This document shows, in pieces, positions 33,737-42,642 of a DNA stretch of 64,000 bases. The notes beneath the pieces are model-generated. The model was not told the DNA's origin. It ran no database searches and saw nothing but the letters and a program-made list of their open reading frames with translations. Within the stretch, counting starts at the first letter, position 1, and the number at the start of each line of letters is the position of its first letter. This DNA is from Verrucosispora sp. WMMD573. Lineage in GTDB: Bacteria; Actinomycetota; Actinomycetes; Mycobacteriales; Micromonosporaceae. The stretch is taken from contig NZ_CP114901.1 of the NCBI RefSeq assembly GCF_027497175.1, positions 5,766,001 through 5,830,000 on the forward strand, in the 5' to 3' direction. A program made the position numbers and the translations under genes.

Positions 33737-34839
33737 GGCCGCTGCCCGGGCCACCCCGAGGTAGGCGCCGCCGCCCCGACGGGCGGGGTGGCCTGCTGCC
33801 GGGGTGCCACCGACGGCAGCGGGATGGTCGACATCACCCGATGCACCACATGGTCGGCCGGTACGTCGTCGGCGAGCGCGTCGTAGCTGAGCACCAGCCG
33901 GTGCCGCAGGATGTCCGGCGCGATGTCCTGCACGTCCTGCGGCAGGGCGTAGTCGCGACCACGCAGCAGCGCCAGCGCCCGGGTCGCCCGGACCAGCCCG
34001 AGCGAGGCCCGCGGGCTGGCACCGTACTGGATCAGTTGCGCGACGTCGGGCATGCCGTGCTCCGCTGGCGTACGGGTGGCCAGCACCAGCCGGACCGCGT
34101 AGTCGACCAGGGCATTGTGTACGAAGACCTGGTCGGCCTTGTGTTGCAGGGCGATCAGGTCCTCGGTGTCGAACACGGCGGTGGGCTCCGGCGACGCCAC
34201 GCCCATCCGGTAGACGATCTCCCGCTCCTCGGCGTCGGTCGGATACCCCACGATGATCTTCATCAGGAAGCGGTCCCGCTGCGCCTCCGGCAGCGGGTAC
34301 ACGCCCTCCTGCTCGATCGGGTTCTGCGTCGCCATCACCAGGAACGGGTTCGGCACCCGGTGGCTCTCGCCGCCGATCGACACCTGCCGCTCGCTCATCA
34401 CCTCCAGCAGCGCGGACTGCACCTTCGCCGGTGCCCGGTTGATCTCGTCGGCGAGCAGGAAGTTGACGAAGACCGGGCCCAGCTCGACGTCGAACTTCTC
34501 GCTGGACTGCCGGTAGATCCTGGTGCCCATGATGTCCGCCGGCACCAGGTCCGGGGTGAACTGCACCCGGGCGAACGATCCGCCGACCACCTTGGCGAGG
34601 GTCTCCACCGCGAGCGTCTTGGCCACCCCCGGCACGCCCTCCAGCAGACAGTGCCCGCGGGCGAGCAGCGCGACGAACATCCGCTCGACCATCCGGTCCT
34701 GCCCGACGATCACGCGCTTGATCTCGAACAGCGCCCGCTCCAGCAGGGAGGCGTCCTGCGCCGGCGTGGTCGGCGGTGCGGGCACCTGTGGTTGCGCCCC
34801 GTTCGGCGGCGGGGTGTCGGGCGTGGTCGGCTGGGCCAC
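33733..34839 (-). CDS. moxR: MoxR-family AAA+ ATPase
   Basis: A 368-residue ATPase with a Pro-rich 30-residue start, Walker A GVPGVAKT (LLEGVPGVAKTLAVE), Walker B LLADEINRAP, sensor 1 MATQNPIEQEGVYPLPEAQ and the AAA_lid domain (YGASPRASLGLVRATRALAL, and so on). The degenerate A in GVAKT is normal for MoxR. It drives maturation of protein complexes with the DUF58 and VWA partners encoded downstream in overlapping frames. ATG 34837-34839 starts the run; a 234-bp divergent region separates it from the next gene. Confidence 0.95.
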   Translation of the reverse strand: MAQPTTPDTPPPNGAQPQVPAPPTTPAQDASLLERALFEIKRVIVGQDRMVERMFVALLARGHCLLEGVPGVAKTLAVETLAKVVGGSFARVQFTPDLVPADIMGTRIYRQSSEKFDVELGPVFVNFLLADEINRAPAKVQSALLEVMSERQVSIGGESHRVPNPFLVMATQNPIEQEGVYPLPEAQRDRFLMKIIVGYPTDAEEREIVYRMGVASPEPTAVFDTEDLIALQHKADQVFVHNALVDYAVRLVLATRTPAEHGMPDVAQLIQYGASPRASLGLVRATRALALLRGRDYALPQDVQDIAPDILRHRLVLSYDALADDVPADHVVHRVMSTIPLPSVAPRQQATPPVGAAAPTSGWPGQRP

Positions 34840-35073
34840 TGGTCCTCCACAGCGTGATCGGTCGTCGCGGCGTGTGCGGTACCAAGCCTCGCATGCCCGA
34901 CTGAGTACCGACGGAGGGAGCGACCGATTTCCGCCACGCCGTTCCGGGACGGAGGAATCGCCGATCGCCAGTGGACAAAAGCCGCCCCGGCGTGTGTACC
35001 ATTCATCCGTCGCCGGGCGGCTTCCCCCGTGGCCGCCCGGCGCTCACTCTTCCCCGGTCCTAGACTGAGCGGA
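34840..35073. other. Divergent upstream region of moxR and the zinc-ribbon-like gene
   Basis: Should hold promoters for both flanking genes. No operator, repeat or RNA motif stands out. Confidence 0.4.
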
Positions 35074-35346
35074 ATGACCCACCCCGACAGCCCCGCCGAA
35101 GCACTGACGTGTTCGGCCCGTGGGTGTCGAGCCGCGGCCCGATGGGCACTGCGCTGGAACAATCCCCGTCTGCACGCGCCGGAGCGGCGCAAGACCTGGC
35201 TCGCCTGTGACGTGCACCGGTCGTCACTCGGCGACTTCCTCGGCGCGCGGGCCTTTCTGCGCGAGGTCACCCCGCTGGCGGGATCGCCTACGCTCGAAGA
35301 GTGGACGCGTACAACGAAAGGCCGGCACCGTGAGCGCGAGGAGTGA
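35074..35346 (+). CDS. Small conserved C-x4-C/C-x2-H protein
   Basis: A 90-residue soluble protein: TCSARGCRAAARWALRWNNP, then KTWLACDVHRSSLGDFLGAR and AFLREVTPL. The C-x4-C plus C-x2-H spacing suggests a small zinc-binding fold. I recall similar proteins upstream of bacterial PH-domain genes in Actinobacteria, as here. The ORF now ends by reading into the first copy of the 56-bp tandem repeat (tail TTKGRHREREE), so its original stop was probably lost to the repeat or lies there by design. Confidence 0.78.
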   Translation: MTHPDSPAEALTCSARGCRAAARWALRWNNPRLHAPERRKTWLACDVHRSSLGDFLGARAFLREVTPLAGSPTLEEWTRTTKGRHREREE

Positions 35347-35560
35347 GCTTGCGAGCCCCGCAGTCGCGAACGAAAGGCCGGCACCGTGAGCGCGAGGAGT
35401 GAGCTTGCGAGCCCCGCAGTCGCGAACGAAAGGCCGGCACCGTGAGCGCGAGGAGTGAGCTTGCGAGCCCCGCAGTCGCGAACGAAAGGCCGGCACCGTG
35501 AGCGCGAGGAGTGAGCTTGCGAGCCCCGCAGTCGCGAACGAAAGGCCGGCACCGTGAGCG
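35313..35560 (+). repeat. 56-bp tandem repeat, four full units plus partial, each a mini-cistron
   Basis: Exact unit starts at 35313, 35369, 35425, 35481, with a 24-base partial fifth from 35537. Each unit has GAAAGG then GTGAGCG: a ribosome-binding site and a GTG (35330, 35386, 35442, 35498). From each GTG a 19-codon frame (MSARSELASPAVANERPAP) runs to a TGA that overlaps the next unit's GTG (GTGA). The last unit's GTG, at 35554, is the real start of the PH-domain gene. Copies are identical, so recent expansion or gene conversion is likely. Confidence 0.95.
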
Positions 35561-36084
35561 ATGACGCGCCCGAGGTCCGGCCGCCGGCCGCGCCGACCAG
35601 CCCGCTCGAACCGTGGCCGGAGACCGTCCAGTGGCAGTCGATATCGACCGACCTGATCTGGGTGGAGCTGCTGCGCCTGGCGGCCGGGGTGGCCGTCGTC
35701 TCGGCGGTACTCGGTGTCGGTTGGGCGCTTACCGGTTCCTGGCCGTTCGGCTTGGCGCTCGGTGCCGTCGGGCTGTTCGCTCTGTGGCGCGTGGTGACCA
35801 TCGTCCGGGCGGTACGGGCCTGGGGCTACGCCGAACGTGACGACGACCTGCTGGTGCGGCACGGTCTGCTGGTCCGCCGGCTGTCGATAGTCCCGTACTC
35901 GCGGATGCAGTTCGTCGACGTGAGCGCCGGCCCGCTGGAGCGGGCATTCGACCTGGCGACCGTGCAGTTGCACACCGCTGCGGCGGCGAGCGACGCCCGG
36001 GTGCCGGGGCTGCGTCCGGCGGAGGCATCCCGGCTGCGGGACCGCCTGACCGCACTCGGCGAGGACCGGGCGGAAGGGCTGTGA
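35554..36084 (+). CDS. Bacterial PH-domain membrane protein (YdbS/DUF304-like)
   Basis: A 176-residue protein: soluble N-terminus, two membrane helices (LRLAAGVAVVSAVLGVGWA, WPFGLALGAVGLFALW) and a bacterial PH domain (bPH2, ERDDDLLVRHGLLVRRLSIV, YSRMQFVDVSAGPLERAFD, ATVQLHTAAA). Such proteins come in pairs and affect surface or antimicrobial-peptide resistance in firmicutes. GTG 35554 lies in the partial fifth copy of the 56-bp repeat, so its expression should depend on that array. Coupled by GTGA to the next gene. Confidence 0.9.
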   Translation: MSDDAPEVRPPAAPTSPLEPWPETVQWQSISTDLIWVELLRLAAGVAVVSAVLGVGWALTGSWPFGLALGAVGLFALWRVVTIVRAVRAWGYAERDDDLLVRHGLLVRRLSIVPYSRMQFVDVSAGPLERAFDLATVQLHTAAAASDARVPGLRPAEASRLRDRLTALGEDRAEGL

Positions 36085-37679
36085 GCGGGTCGGCCGGTCC
36101 GGGTCCGGACCGGACGCCACCCACTGCGGAAGAGCGCAGTCACGTTCGGGACACGGTGGGCGATCAGGCTTCCGGTCGGCCCGCCGAACGTGCCGTACCG
36201 GCGATGCCCGCCGAGGCACCACCGTTCGACCACGCCGTGCCGGCGGTGTCCGAGGCACCACCACCGGGCGAGGGCTCGCAGCCGGGCACCTACCAGCTGG
36301 CGGGGCCGTCATCGCCGGGCGGCACGCCGCAGCCGCCCGCCGGGTGGGTCGGTCCACCGCAGCCGGATCCGTCGGCGCGGCAACGGCTGCATCCGTTGAG
36401 TCCCGCGCTGCACGGCGCCAAGTCGCTGGTCGTGGTCATCGCCGGGTTGTCCTGGTCGACTCTGTCCCGGGTCGGGTTCGGGTGGTTCGCCGCGATGGTG
36501 GTCGTGCTCGCGCTCGGCGCGAGCGTGCTGGCCGTGGTCAGCTGGTACAACACCGGCTACCAGGTCGTGGGCCGGGAACTGCGCATCCACGAGGGGCTGC
36601 TCTGGCGGCGTACCCGGGCGATCCCGCTGGAACGGCTCCAGGCCGTCGAGGTGGTCCGGCCGCTGCTCGCGCAGCTCACCGGGCTGGCCGAGCTGCGCCT
36701 GGAGGTGGTCGGCGGCGGCAAGACCGAGGCACCGCTGGCATACCTCAGTGTCGCCGAGGCCGCGGCGCTGCGGCAGCGCCTGCTGACCCTGGCCGGTCAC
36801 CCCTCCGGTGCCGCGCCGACGGGCCCGGCGCAGTCGGTGCCGGCCGGCGCAGAGGCACCCCCACCGCCCGGCCGTCCGCTGCACTCGGTGAGCAACCGGG
36901 ACCTGCTGATCAGCCAGCTGCTGACCCCGCAGGCGTTCCTGCTGCCCTTCGGCGTGGCTTTCGTGGCTACGCAGTTCCTGTCCGAGGGGTCCTGGTCCTT
37001 CATCGCGGTGGCCAGCACGCTCACCGCGATGGCCGGTGTCCTGCTGCAACCCGTCCGCCGGGTGCTCGACGACTGGCGGTTCCAGCTGGCCCGCGACGAC
37101 GACCGGCTGCGCATCCGCAACGGCCTGCTGGAGACCAGGTCGCAGACCGTACCGTTGCACCGGGTGCAGACCGTGCGGGTGACCTGGCCGTTGCTGTGGC
37201 GGATGAAGGGCTGGCTGCGGCTGCGGCTGGAGGTGGCCGGTTACGCCGCCGGTGAGGCCGACGAACGCAACCGGCCGGACCGGCTGTTGCCCGTAGGTGA
37301 CCAGCCGACCGGCGAGATGATCGTCGCCGAGGTGCTGCCCGGGGTGGCGCTGTCGTCGCTGCCGCTGCGGCCACCACCGGCTCGGGCCCGCTGGGTCAAC
37401 CCGCTGAGCCGCCAGGTGCTCGGTGCCGGCCTGACCGAGCAGGTGCTCGCCGTCCGTTCCGGTTTGCTCACCCGCCAGCTGACGATCGTGCCGTACGCCC
37501 GGTTGCAGAGCGTCCGGGTGGTGCAGGGGCCGGTGCAGCGCATGCTCGGGTTGGCCACCGTGCACGCCGACACCGCGGGTGGGGCCGGCGCGGCGGCGGC
37601 GGACCGGGACCTCGCCGACGCCTGGGCCCTGGCGGCGGAGTTGACCGCCCGGGGCCAGGCCGCCCGGCGCGCGGGCTGA
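36081..37679 (+). CDS. Multi-PH-domain membrane protein (YdbT-like)
   Basis: A 532-residue protein with a Pro-rich 110-residue N-terminus, membrane helices (SLVVVIAGLSWSTLSRVGFG, FAAMVVVLALGASVLAVVSW, AFLLPFGVAFVATQFLS) and three repeated bPH2 modules: RELRIHEGLLWRRTRAIPLE, DRLRIRNGLLETRSQTVPLH, and LAVRSGLLTRQLTIVPYARL. Each module has the shared R-x-G-L-L-x-R-x-x-x-I/V-P signature. GTG 36081 overlaps the previous stop. The two PH proteins probably form one membrane complex. Confidence 0.9.
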   Translation: MSGSAGPGPDRTPPTAEERSHVRDTVGDQASGRPAERAVPAMPAEAPPFDHAVPAVSEAPPPGEGSQPGTYQLAGPSSPGGTPQPPAGWVGPPQPDPSARQRLHPLSPALHGAKSLVVVIAGLSWSTLSRVGFGWFAAMVVVLALGASVLAVVSWYNTGYQVVGRELRIHEGLLWRRTRAIPLERLQAVEVVRPLLAQLTGLAELRLEVVGGGKTEAPLAYLSVAEAAALRQRLLTLAGHPSGAAPTGPAQSVPAGAEAPPPPGRPLHSVSNRDLLISQLLTPQAFLLPFGVAFVATQFLSEGSWSFIAVASTLTAMAGVLLQPVRRVLDDWRFQLARDDDRLRIRNGLLETRSQTVPLHRVQTVRVTWPLLWRMKGWLRLRLEVAGYAAGEADERNRPDRLLPVGDQPTGEMIVAEVLPGVALSSLPLRPPPARARWVNPLSRQVLGAGLTEQVLAVRSGLLTRQLTIVPYARLQSVRVVQGPVQRMLGLATVHADTAGGAGAAAADRDLADAWALAAELTARGQAARRAG

Positions 37680-37697
37680 CCTGACGCGGCGACGGAG

Positions 37698-38723
37698 TCA
37701 GCGGGGAGCGGGCACGGCGGAGGACGTCACGGGTGCCTGCTCGGCGGTCGAGGTGTCGGTCGGGGCGGCGCGGGCCTTCCGACGGGCCCACCAGCGTTCG
37801 GCCCATCCGACCGCCAGGAAGGTCATCCCGACGTACGCCCAGCCGACCAGCACGTCGATCACGTAGTGCTCACCGCTGTAGACCAGCGTGAAGGTCATCG
37901 CCAGCGGATAGGCCAGCAGCAGGGGCCACCAGCGACGTCGGACGTTACGCAGGAAGAACAGCACCACGAACAGGGCGAAGGCGGTGTGCAGCGACGGCAT
38001 CGCGGCCACCGGGTTTGAGGCCAGCTGCCCGGCGTTGAGCAGGTTGCCCGCGCCGTGCATGCCGAACGCCTTCCAGCCCCGGGTGGAGATCCGGGCGACC
38101 TCCTCGATCAGCCCGTTCTGCGCCGCCCACCACGGTGGCGCGGCCGGGTAGAGGAAGTAGGTGATCAGGCCGGTGGCACAGAGAAAGAACCAGCGGCGCA
38201 TGAACGCCGCCCACCGGCTGCGCTCGAGCATCCAGAGCACCGCGGCGGCGGCCAGCGCCGCCACGAAGTGCGAGAAGTACACCCAGCTGACCAGGACGTC
38301 CCACCAGCGCACCTCTGGCTGGTACAGGTGCTGCTGCAACCAGACGGTCGGCACCTGGCCGTCCATGGCCCAGCCGAACATCAGGCGGTCGGCCAGGATC
38401 AGCTCGTAGGCGTGCGGCACGGTCCCGTCGTGGTAGGCGAACCCGCGGGAGAGGTTGTAGGCGACCAGCAGCAGCACCACCGGCACCCAGTCCCGGGCGA
38501 AGCGCAGGTGGCTGCGCCACGGGCGGGCGGAGTACCAGGCGATGGTGCCGGCCCAGATCCAGAAGAACGCGTACACCGGATCGGTGGGTAGGCCGATGAC
38601 GAGCCACCCCGCCACGAAGGCGACGCCCCAGACCGACATCGCGATCACACGGCGGCGCCCGCCGTCGCGCGGGGCGGGCGGCTCGGTCGGGGCTGGGGGC
38701 TGGGGGTCGGTCGCGGCAGACAT
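37698..38723 (-). CDS. PAP2-family membrane phosphatase / phosphotransferase
   Basis: A 341-residue integral membrane protein with about six helices. The PAP2 motifs are MPSLHTAFALFVVLFF (with the conserved SxH) and YSGEHYVIDVLVGWAYVGM (the SGEHY-D type), as in the PAP2_3/inositolphosphorylceramide-synthase-like group, not classical undecaprenyl-pyrophosphatases. It probably transfers or removes a phosphate-linked head group on a lipid. ATG 38721-38723 is the first good start after a Pro-rich lead. Confidence 0.85.
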   Translation of the reverse strand: MSAATDPQPPAPTEPPAPRDGGRRRVIAMSVWGVAFVAGWLVIGLPTDPVYAFFWIWAGTIAWYSARPWRSHLRFARDWVPVVLLLVAYNLSRGFAYHDGTVPHAYELILADRLMFGWAMDGQVPTVWLQQHLYQPEVRWWDVLVSWVYFSHFVAALAAAAVLWMLERSRWAAFMRRWFFLCATGLITYFLYPAAPPWWAAQNGLIEEVARISTRGWKAFGMHGAGNLLNAGQLASNPVAAMPSLHTAFALFVVLFFLRNVRRRWWPLLLAYPLAMTFTLVYSGEHYVIDVLVGWAYVGMTFLAVGWAERWWARRKARAAPTDTSTAEQAPVTSSAVPAPR

Positions 38724-38838
38724 CGCGGACAAGGTTAGCGGCGACCTGCGCCCGACCGGCGGCAGGAGCACCTGCGGCGTAGTGGCGCATCTGCCCGGCC
38801 GCGTGGCCCGGGCTCCGCCGAGCACCTACGCTGTGGCC

Positions 38839-39243
38839 ATGCGGGAGCCAACGGACCAAGCCCTGGCCCCGGGTCTGACCGCCCGGGTCGAGTTGACCGT
38901 CACCGACGCCGACACCGCCCAGGCGGTCGGCTCCGGCGACGTTCCGGTGCTCGGCACGCCACGGGTGCTCGCCCTGGCCGAAGCGGCGACCGTGGCCGCG
39001 ACCGCCGGCCACCTGCCGGACGGCTCGACCACCGTGGGCACCCGGGTGGAGTTGGAGCATCGGGCCGCGACAGCGGTGGGCCGCACGGTCGCGGCGCAGG
39101 CCCGGCTGACCGAGGTGGAGCGGCGTCGGCTGGTGTTCGAGATCACCGTCACCGAGGGCGGGCAGACCGTCGCCGAGGGGCGGGTGGAACGGGCCCTGGT
39201 CGACCGGCACCGGTTCCTGGCACGCGCCGGCGGGGCAGCATGA
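38839..39243 (+). CDS. FlK-like hot-dog thioesterase
   Basis: A 134-residue hot-dog protein. VPVLGTPRVLALAEAATVA contains the Thr and Glu, and VGTRVELEHRAATAVG the His, that form the Thr-Glu-His triad of fluoroacetyl-CoA thioesterase FlK and its relatives. Hydrolysis of small acyl-CoA esters is likely; true fluoroacetate activity is not implied. The stop overlaps the next gene's ATG (ATGA). Part of this gene (39115-39151) is duplicated as a 37-bp relic at 15634. Confidence 0.85.
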   Translation: MREPTDQALAPGLTARVELTVTDADTAQAVGSGDVPVLGTPRVLALAEAATVAATAGHLPDGSTTVGTRVELEHRAATAVGRTVAAQARLTEVERRRLVFEITVTEGGQTVAEGRVERALVDRHRFLARAGGAA

Positions 39244-40076
39244 CGACGGTCGGCCGGTTCGTCGAGGTCGCCGACCGGGTGCTCGTGCTGCGTGAGCCGG
39301 TGCTCGCGGTCAACGTCACGTTGGTGCTGGGCGACGGCGCGGCGCTGCTGGTGGACACCCTCTCCACCGTCGGGCAGGCGACCGAGCTGGCCGCCGCCGT
39401 ACGCGCGGTCACCACCGACCCGTTGACGCTGGTGAACACCCACCACCACTTCGACCACTGTTTCGGCAACGCCACGCTGGCCGGTGATCCGGCCCGCCCG
39501 GTCTGGGCGCACGAACTTGCCGCTCTGACGATCCGCGACGAGGCGGACCGGCTGCGCCGGGAGGCGTACGCGGAGTTGCAACCCACCCATCCGGAACTCG
39601 CCGCCGAGCTGGCCGACACCGCACTGCTGGCGCCCACCCACACCGTACGTACCGAGGCGGTCCTCGATGTCGGCGGCCGACAGGTGGTGCTGCGCCATCC
39701 GGGGCGGGGGCACACCGACGCCGACCTCGTCGTGCAGGTGCCCGACGCCGACCTGCTGGTCGCCGGTGATCTTGTCGAGCAGGCCGGTCCGCCGGCGTTC
39801 GAGGACTCGTACCCGTTGCAGTGGCCGGACGCGCTCGCCGAGCTGTCGCGGTCGATCTCACCGGCGACGGTGGTCGTACCCGGCCACGGCGAGCCGGTCG
39901 ACGGGGAGTTCCTCCTGGCCCAGCACGCGCAACTGGTGGAGCTGGCCTGGCTGATCCGGGCGGGGCACACCGGCGGCGCACCGCCGGAGCGGGTGGCCGC
40001 CGACGCCCCGTTCCCGGCCCGGCACGCGCTGGCCGCCGCCCGGCGCGGGTACGCCGAACTCGACGGCACCGCCTGA
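39240..40076 (+). CDS. Metallo-beta-lactamase-fold hydrolase
   Basis: A 278-residue MBL-fold enzyme with the metal-binding HHHFDH motif (VNTHHHFDHCFGNA), then HPGRGHTDADLVVQVPDADLL (third ligand His and Asp) and VVPGHGEPVDG (last His). This is the group of quorum-lactonase/thioesterase-like enzymes. Translationally coupled to the thioesterase by ATGA, suggesting a joint path for a thioester or lactone. Substrate unknown. Confidence 0.9.
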   Translation: MTTVGRFVEVADRVLVLREPVLAVNVTLVLGDGAALLVDTLSTVGQATELAAAVRAVTTDPLTLVNTHHHFDHCFGNATLAGDPARPVWAHELAALTIRDEADRLRREAYAELQPTHPELAAELADTALLAPTHTVRTEAVLDVGGRQVVLRHPGRGHTDADLVVQVPDADLLVAGDLVEQAGPPAFEDSYPLQWPDALAELSRSISPATVVVPGHGEPVDGEFLLAQHAQLVELAWLIRAGHTGGAPPERVAADAPFPARHALAAARRGYAELDGTA

Positions 40077-40124
40077 CCTCGTCCCCGCGATCGACGTCGA
40101 CGGCCAGCCTGGCCGGGCTGACCG

Positions 40125-41060
40125 TCAGTCACCGAAGCGCTGGCGCACCTCGTCGCGGGTGGGCATGGCGACCGCGCCGCCGGGGCGTTCGCAGACCAGG
40201 CCGGCCACGCGCAGGGCGTACCCGACCCGCTCGTGCCAGCCGGACGGGCCGACCGGCTCGCCGCCGGTCAGCAGGTCGGCGACGAGGGCGGCCATCACCG
40301 AGTCACCCCCGCCGGTGGCGTCGACGGCGTCGACCTTCGGGGCGGGTACGCGTACCGGATCGGCATCTGCGGCGGCGACCACCGCGCCGGCCGCGCCGAG
40401 GGTGACCACGACCGTGGCCGCACCGAGTTCGCGCAGATAGACCGCCACCGACTCGACCGGCTCCCCGGGATAGAGCAGTTCCGCGTCGGCGGCGCTGAGC
40501 TTGACCAGGTGCGCCCCGGCGGCGAACTCGGCGACCACCTCGCGCAGTCCGGCCAGCGCCTGCGGGCCGGCCAGCAGCCGGGCACGGACGTTCGGATCGA
40601 ACACTCGCAGCCCCGGGGCCGCCGCCCAGGCCCGGCGGGCGGCGGCCAGCGTCGTCGGCGCCAGTAGCACGATCGAGCCGCAGTAGAGCACCTGAGCGCC
40701 CTCGACCAGCGCGACGTCGAGTTCGTCGGGACCGAGCAGCGCGTAGGAGGGCGGCTCGCCGTAGAAGCGGAAGTCCGGTTCCACGCCGGAGAAGGTGGCC
40801 ACTGCCAGCGTGGTCGGCACCGCAGCGGTCACCGCGCCGGTCAGGCCCACCTGCTGCGCAGTGAGAAAGTCCCGGATCCGGCCGGCGAGCACGTCGTCGC
40901 CGAGCGACCCGACGAACTGCACCGCCCCACCGAGCCGGGCGACACCGACGGCGACGTTCAGCGGTCCACCCCCGATCGCCTGCCGGTAGACCGGCGCGCC
41001 TTCGCACTCGGTGTCCAGCAGGTCGACGAGCGCCTCGCCGAGCACCACCGCGTATCCCAT
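40125..41060 (-). CDS. PfkB-family sugar kinase (fructokinase-like)
   Basis: A 311-residue ribokinase-family protein: GEALVDLLDTECEGAPVYR, AIGGGPLNVAVGVARLGG, and the C-terminal ATP/anion-hole motif VDAVDATGGGDSVMAALVAD with catalytic Asp (DATGGGDS). Probably phosphorylates a fructose- or 2-keto-type sugar. ATG 41058-41060 has AAGGA upstream. It lies alone between convergent genes; no sugar transporter is adjacent. Confidence 0.9.
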   Translation of the reverse strand: MGYAVVLGEALVDLLDTECEGAPVYRQAIGGGPLNVAVGVARLGGAVQFVGSLGDDVLAGRIRDFLTAQQVGLTGAVTAAVPTTLAVATFSGVEPDFRFYGEPPSYALLGPDELDVALVEGAQVLYCGSIVLLAPTTLAAARRAWAAAPGLRVFDPNVRARLLAGPQALAGLREVVAEFAAGAHLVKLSAADAELLYPGEPVESVAVYLRELGAATVVVTLGAAGAVVAAADADPVRVPAPKVDAVDATGGGDSVMAALVADLLTGGEPVGPSGWHERVGYALRVAGLVCERPGGAVAMPTRDEVRQRFGD

Positions 41061-41464
41061 CGTCAGGTCCTTCCGTCTGCCGTACGTGATGCCCAGGCTG
41101 GCACAACGGATGTGTGCCGGGCGTGGAAGCCACCGTATTGGCGCGACCTGGGTGTCGTGCAGCGGGCCGCTTCCACGTATCGAGGAGCGACTATTGCGCC
41201 GAGCGATCCGGCGTGGTGGGATGGTGGTGCCGGGTGACGCGGGGGCTGCGCGTCCACCGGCGCCGGGCTCCACATCGCGCGAGGGCATTCACGCGTCGAC
41301 ACTCCGCCGGCGACAGCGTGCCGGGCTGGGCCATCCGTCCCCATCAGCACGGTCGCCGCGTAGTCGCATTTTCGCCCGCAGCAGCGGGGGCGGCACCATA
41401 CCCGCCACCCGCGCGTTCGGCGGGGCGCACCCACGCAGTGCGCTCCGCGAGTCAGGAGAAACCC
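41061..41464. promoter_or_regulatory. 404-bp upstream region of the LPMO gene
   Basis: No gene seen. It contains a 9-bp inverted repeat, CGTGGAAGC (41122-41130) and GCTTCCACG (41169-41177), separated by 38 nt, that could bind a dimeric regulator of polysaccharide use. The core does not match the CebR operator (TGGGAGCGCTCCCA). Assignment is tentative. Confidence 0.4.
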
Positions 41465-42580
41465 GTGCACCGTTCACGCTTGGCCGCGCTGCTAACCGCG
41501 GCCTTCACTCTTCTCGCGGGTGCGGTCGTCGTGACCGCCAGCCCCGAGCCGGCCGCCGCCCACGGCGCGGCGATGACGCCGGGCGCCCGCACCTTCCTGT
41601 GCTGGCGCGACGGCCTCACCCAGACCGGTGAGATCAGGCCGAACAACCCGGCCTGTGCTGCCGCCGTCGCGCAGAGCGGGACGAACTCGCTCTACAACTG
41701 GTTCAGCGTGCTGCGTTCCGACGCCGGCGGTCGCACCACCGGCTTCATCCCGGACGGCCAGTTGTGCAGCGGCGGGGCCACCGGCTTCCGCGGCTTCGAC
41801 CTGGCCCGCAACGACTGGCCGCTGACGCACCTGACGGCCGGCCGATCGATCGAGTTCAAGTACAGCAACTGGGCCCACCACCCGGGCACGTTCTACTTCT
41901 ACGTCACCCGGGACAGCTGGAGCCCCACCCGGGCGCTGGCCTGGAGTGACCTGGAGGCCCAGCCGTTCCTGACGGTGACCAACCCGCCGCAGCGCGGTGC
42001 GGTCGGCACCAACGACGGTCACTACTACTTCACCGGGAACCTGCCCTCGAACAAGAGCGGCCGGCACATCATCTACTCCCGTTGGGTCCGCTCGGACAGC
42101 CAGGAGAACTTCTTCGGCTGCTCCGACGTGGTCTTCGACGGCGGCAACGGTGAGGTGACCGGCATCGGCGGCAACCAGACCACGCCGCCGCCGAACCCGA
42201 CCACCCCGCCGCCGAACCCCACCACCCCGCCGCCGAACCCGACCACGCCCCCGCCGAACCCGACCACCCCGCCGCCGGGCCCCGGTGGCTGCACCGCCAC
42301 GGTCAAGGTGACCAGCAGCTGGTCCGGCGGATTCCAGGGTGAGGTCGAGATCCGAAACACCGGCAACTCAGCGCTGAGCGGCTGGACCGCGAACTGGAGC
42401 TGGCCCGGTGGTCAGCAGATCAGCCAGGTCTGGAACGCCACCCAGACCACGTCCGGATCATCGGTGACGGCCCGCAACGTGTCGTACAACGGCTCCGTCG
42501 CAGCCAACGGCAGTACGACGTTCGGCTTCCTCGCCAGCGGCAGTGGCGCGACGCCGACGGCGACCTGCGCCAGCAGCTGA
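41465..42580 (+). CDS. Secreted AA10 lytic polysaccharide monooxygenase with CBM2
   Basis: A 371-residue modular protein. A signal peptide (LAALLTAAFTLLAGAVVVTA, then AAAHGAA) is cut just before His 33, which becomes the N-terminal histidine of the copper brace (HGAAMTPGARTFLCW). The second His is in KYSNWAHHPGTFYFYVTRDS, with an axial Phe. A linker of five NPTTPPP repeats leads to a C-terminal cellulose-binding CBM2 (TVKVTSSWSGGFQGEVEIRN, NWSWPGG, ATPTATCASS). It oxidatively cleaves cellulose or chitin. GTG 41465 follows GGAGAAACCC. A strong terminator follows. Confidence 0.95.
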   Translation: MHRSRLAALLTAAFTLLAGAVVVTASPEPAAAHGAAMTPGARTFLCWRDGLTQTGEIRPNNPACAAAVAQSGTNSLYNWFSVLRSDAGGRTTGFIPDGQLCSGGATGFRGFDLARNDWPLTHLTAGRSIEFKYSNWAHHPGTFYFYVTRDSWSPTRALAWSDLEAQPFLTVTNPPQRGAVGTNDGHYYFTGNLPSNKSGRHIIYSRWVRSDSQENFFGCSDVVFDGGNGEVTGIGGNQTTPPPNPTTPPPNPTTPPPNPTTPPPNPTTPPPGPGGCTATVKVTSSWSGGFQGEVEIRNTGNSALSGWTANWSWPGGQQISQVWNATQTTSGSSVTARNVSYNGSVAANGSTTFGFLASGSGATPTATCASS

Positions 42581-42595
42581 TCCAGCACCACGAAG

Positions 42596-42622
42596 AAGGG
42601 GGCCCCGTCTCGGGGCCCCCTT
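42596..42622 (+). terminator. Strong hairpin terminator after the LPMO gene
   Basis: A perfect 12-bp stem, AAGGGGGCCCCG (42596-42607) with CGGGGCCCCCTT (42611-42622) and a TCT loop, 15 nt past the stop and before the convergent asnB stop; it may serve both genes. Confidence 0.93.
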
Positions 42623-42642
42623 CCGCTTGTCCGCGATCGCCG

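Noticed and set aside
33737..35002. Upstream extension of the DUF58 frame through the MoxR gene
   Set aside because: It lies over the moxR coding region in another frame; the GTG at 33734-33736 and the GTGA overlap define the real start.
35313..35560. CRISPR-like appearance of the 56-bp repeat
   Set aside because: Units abut with no unique spacers, and there are no cas genes; each unit is a start-codon cassette.
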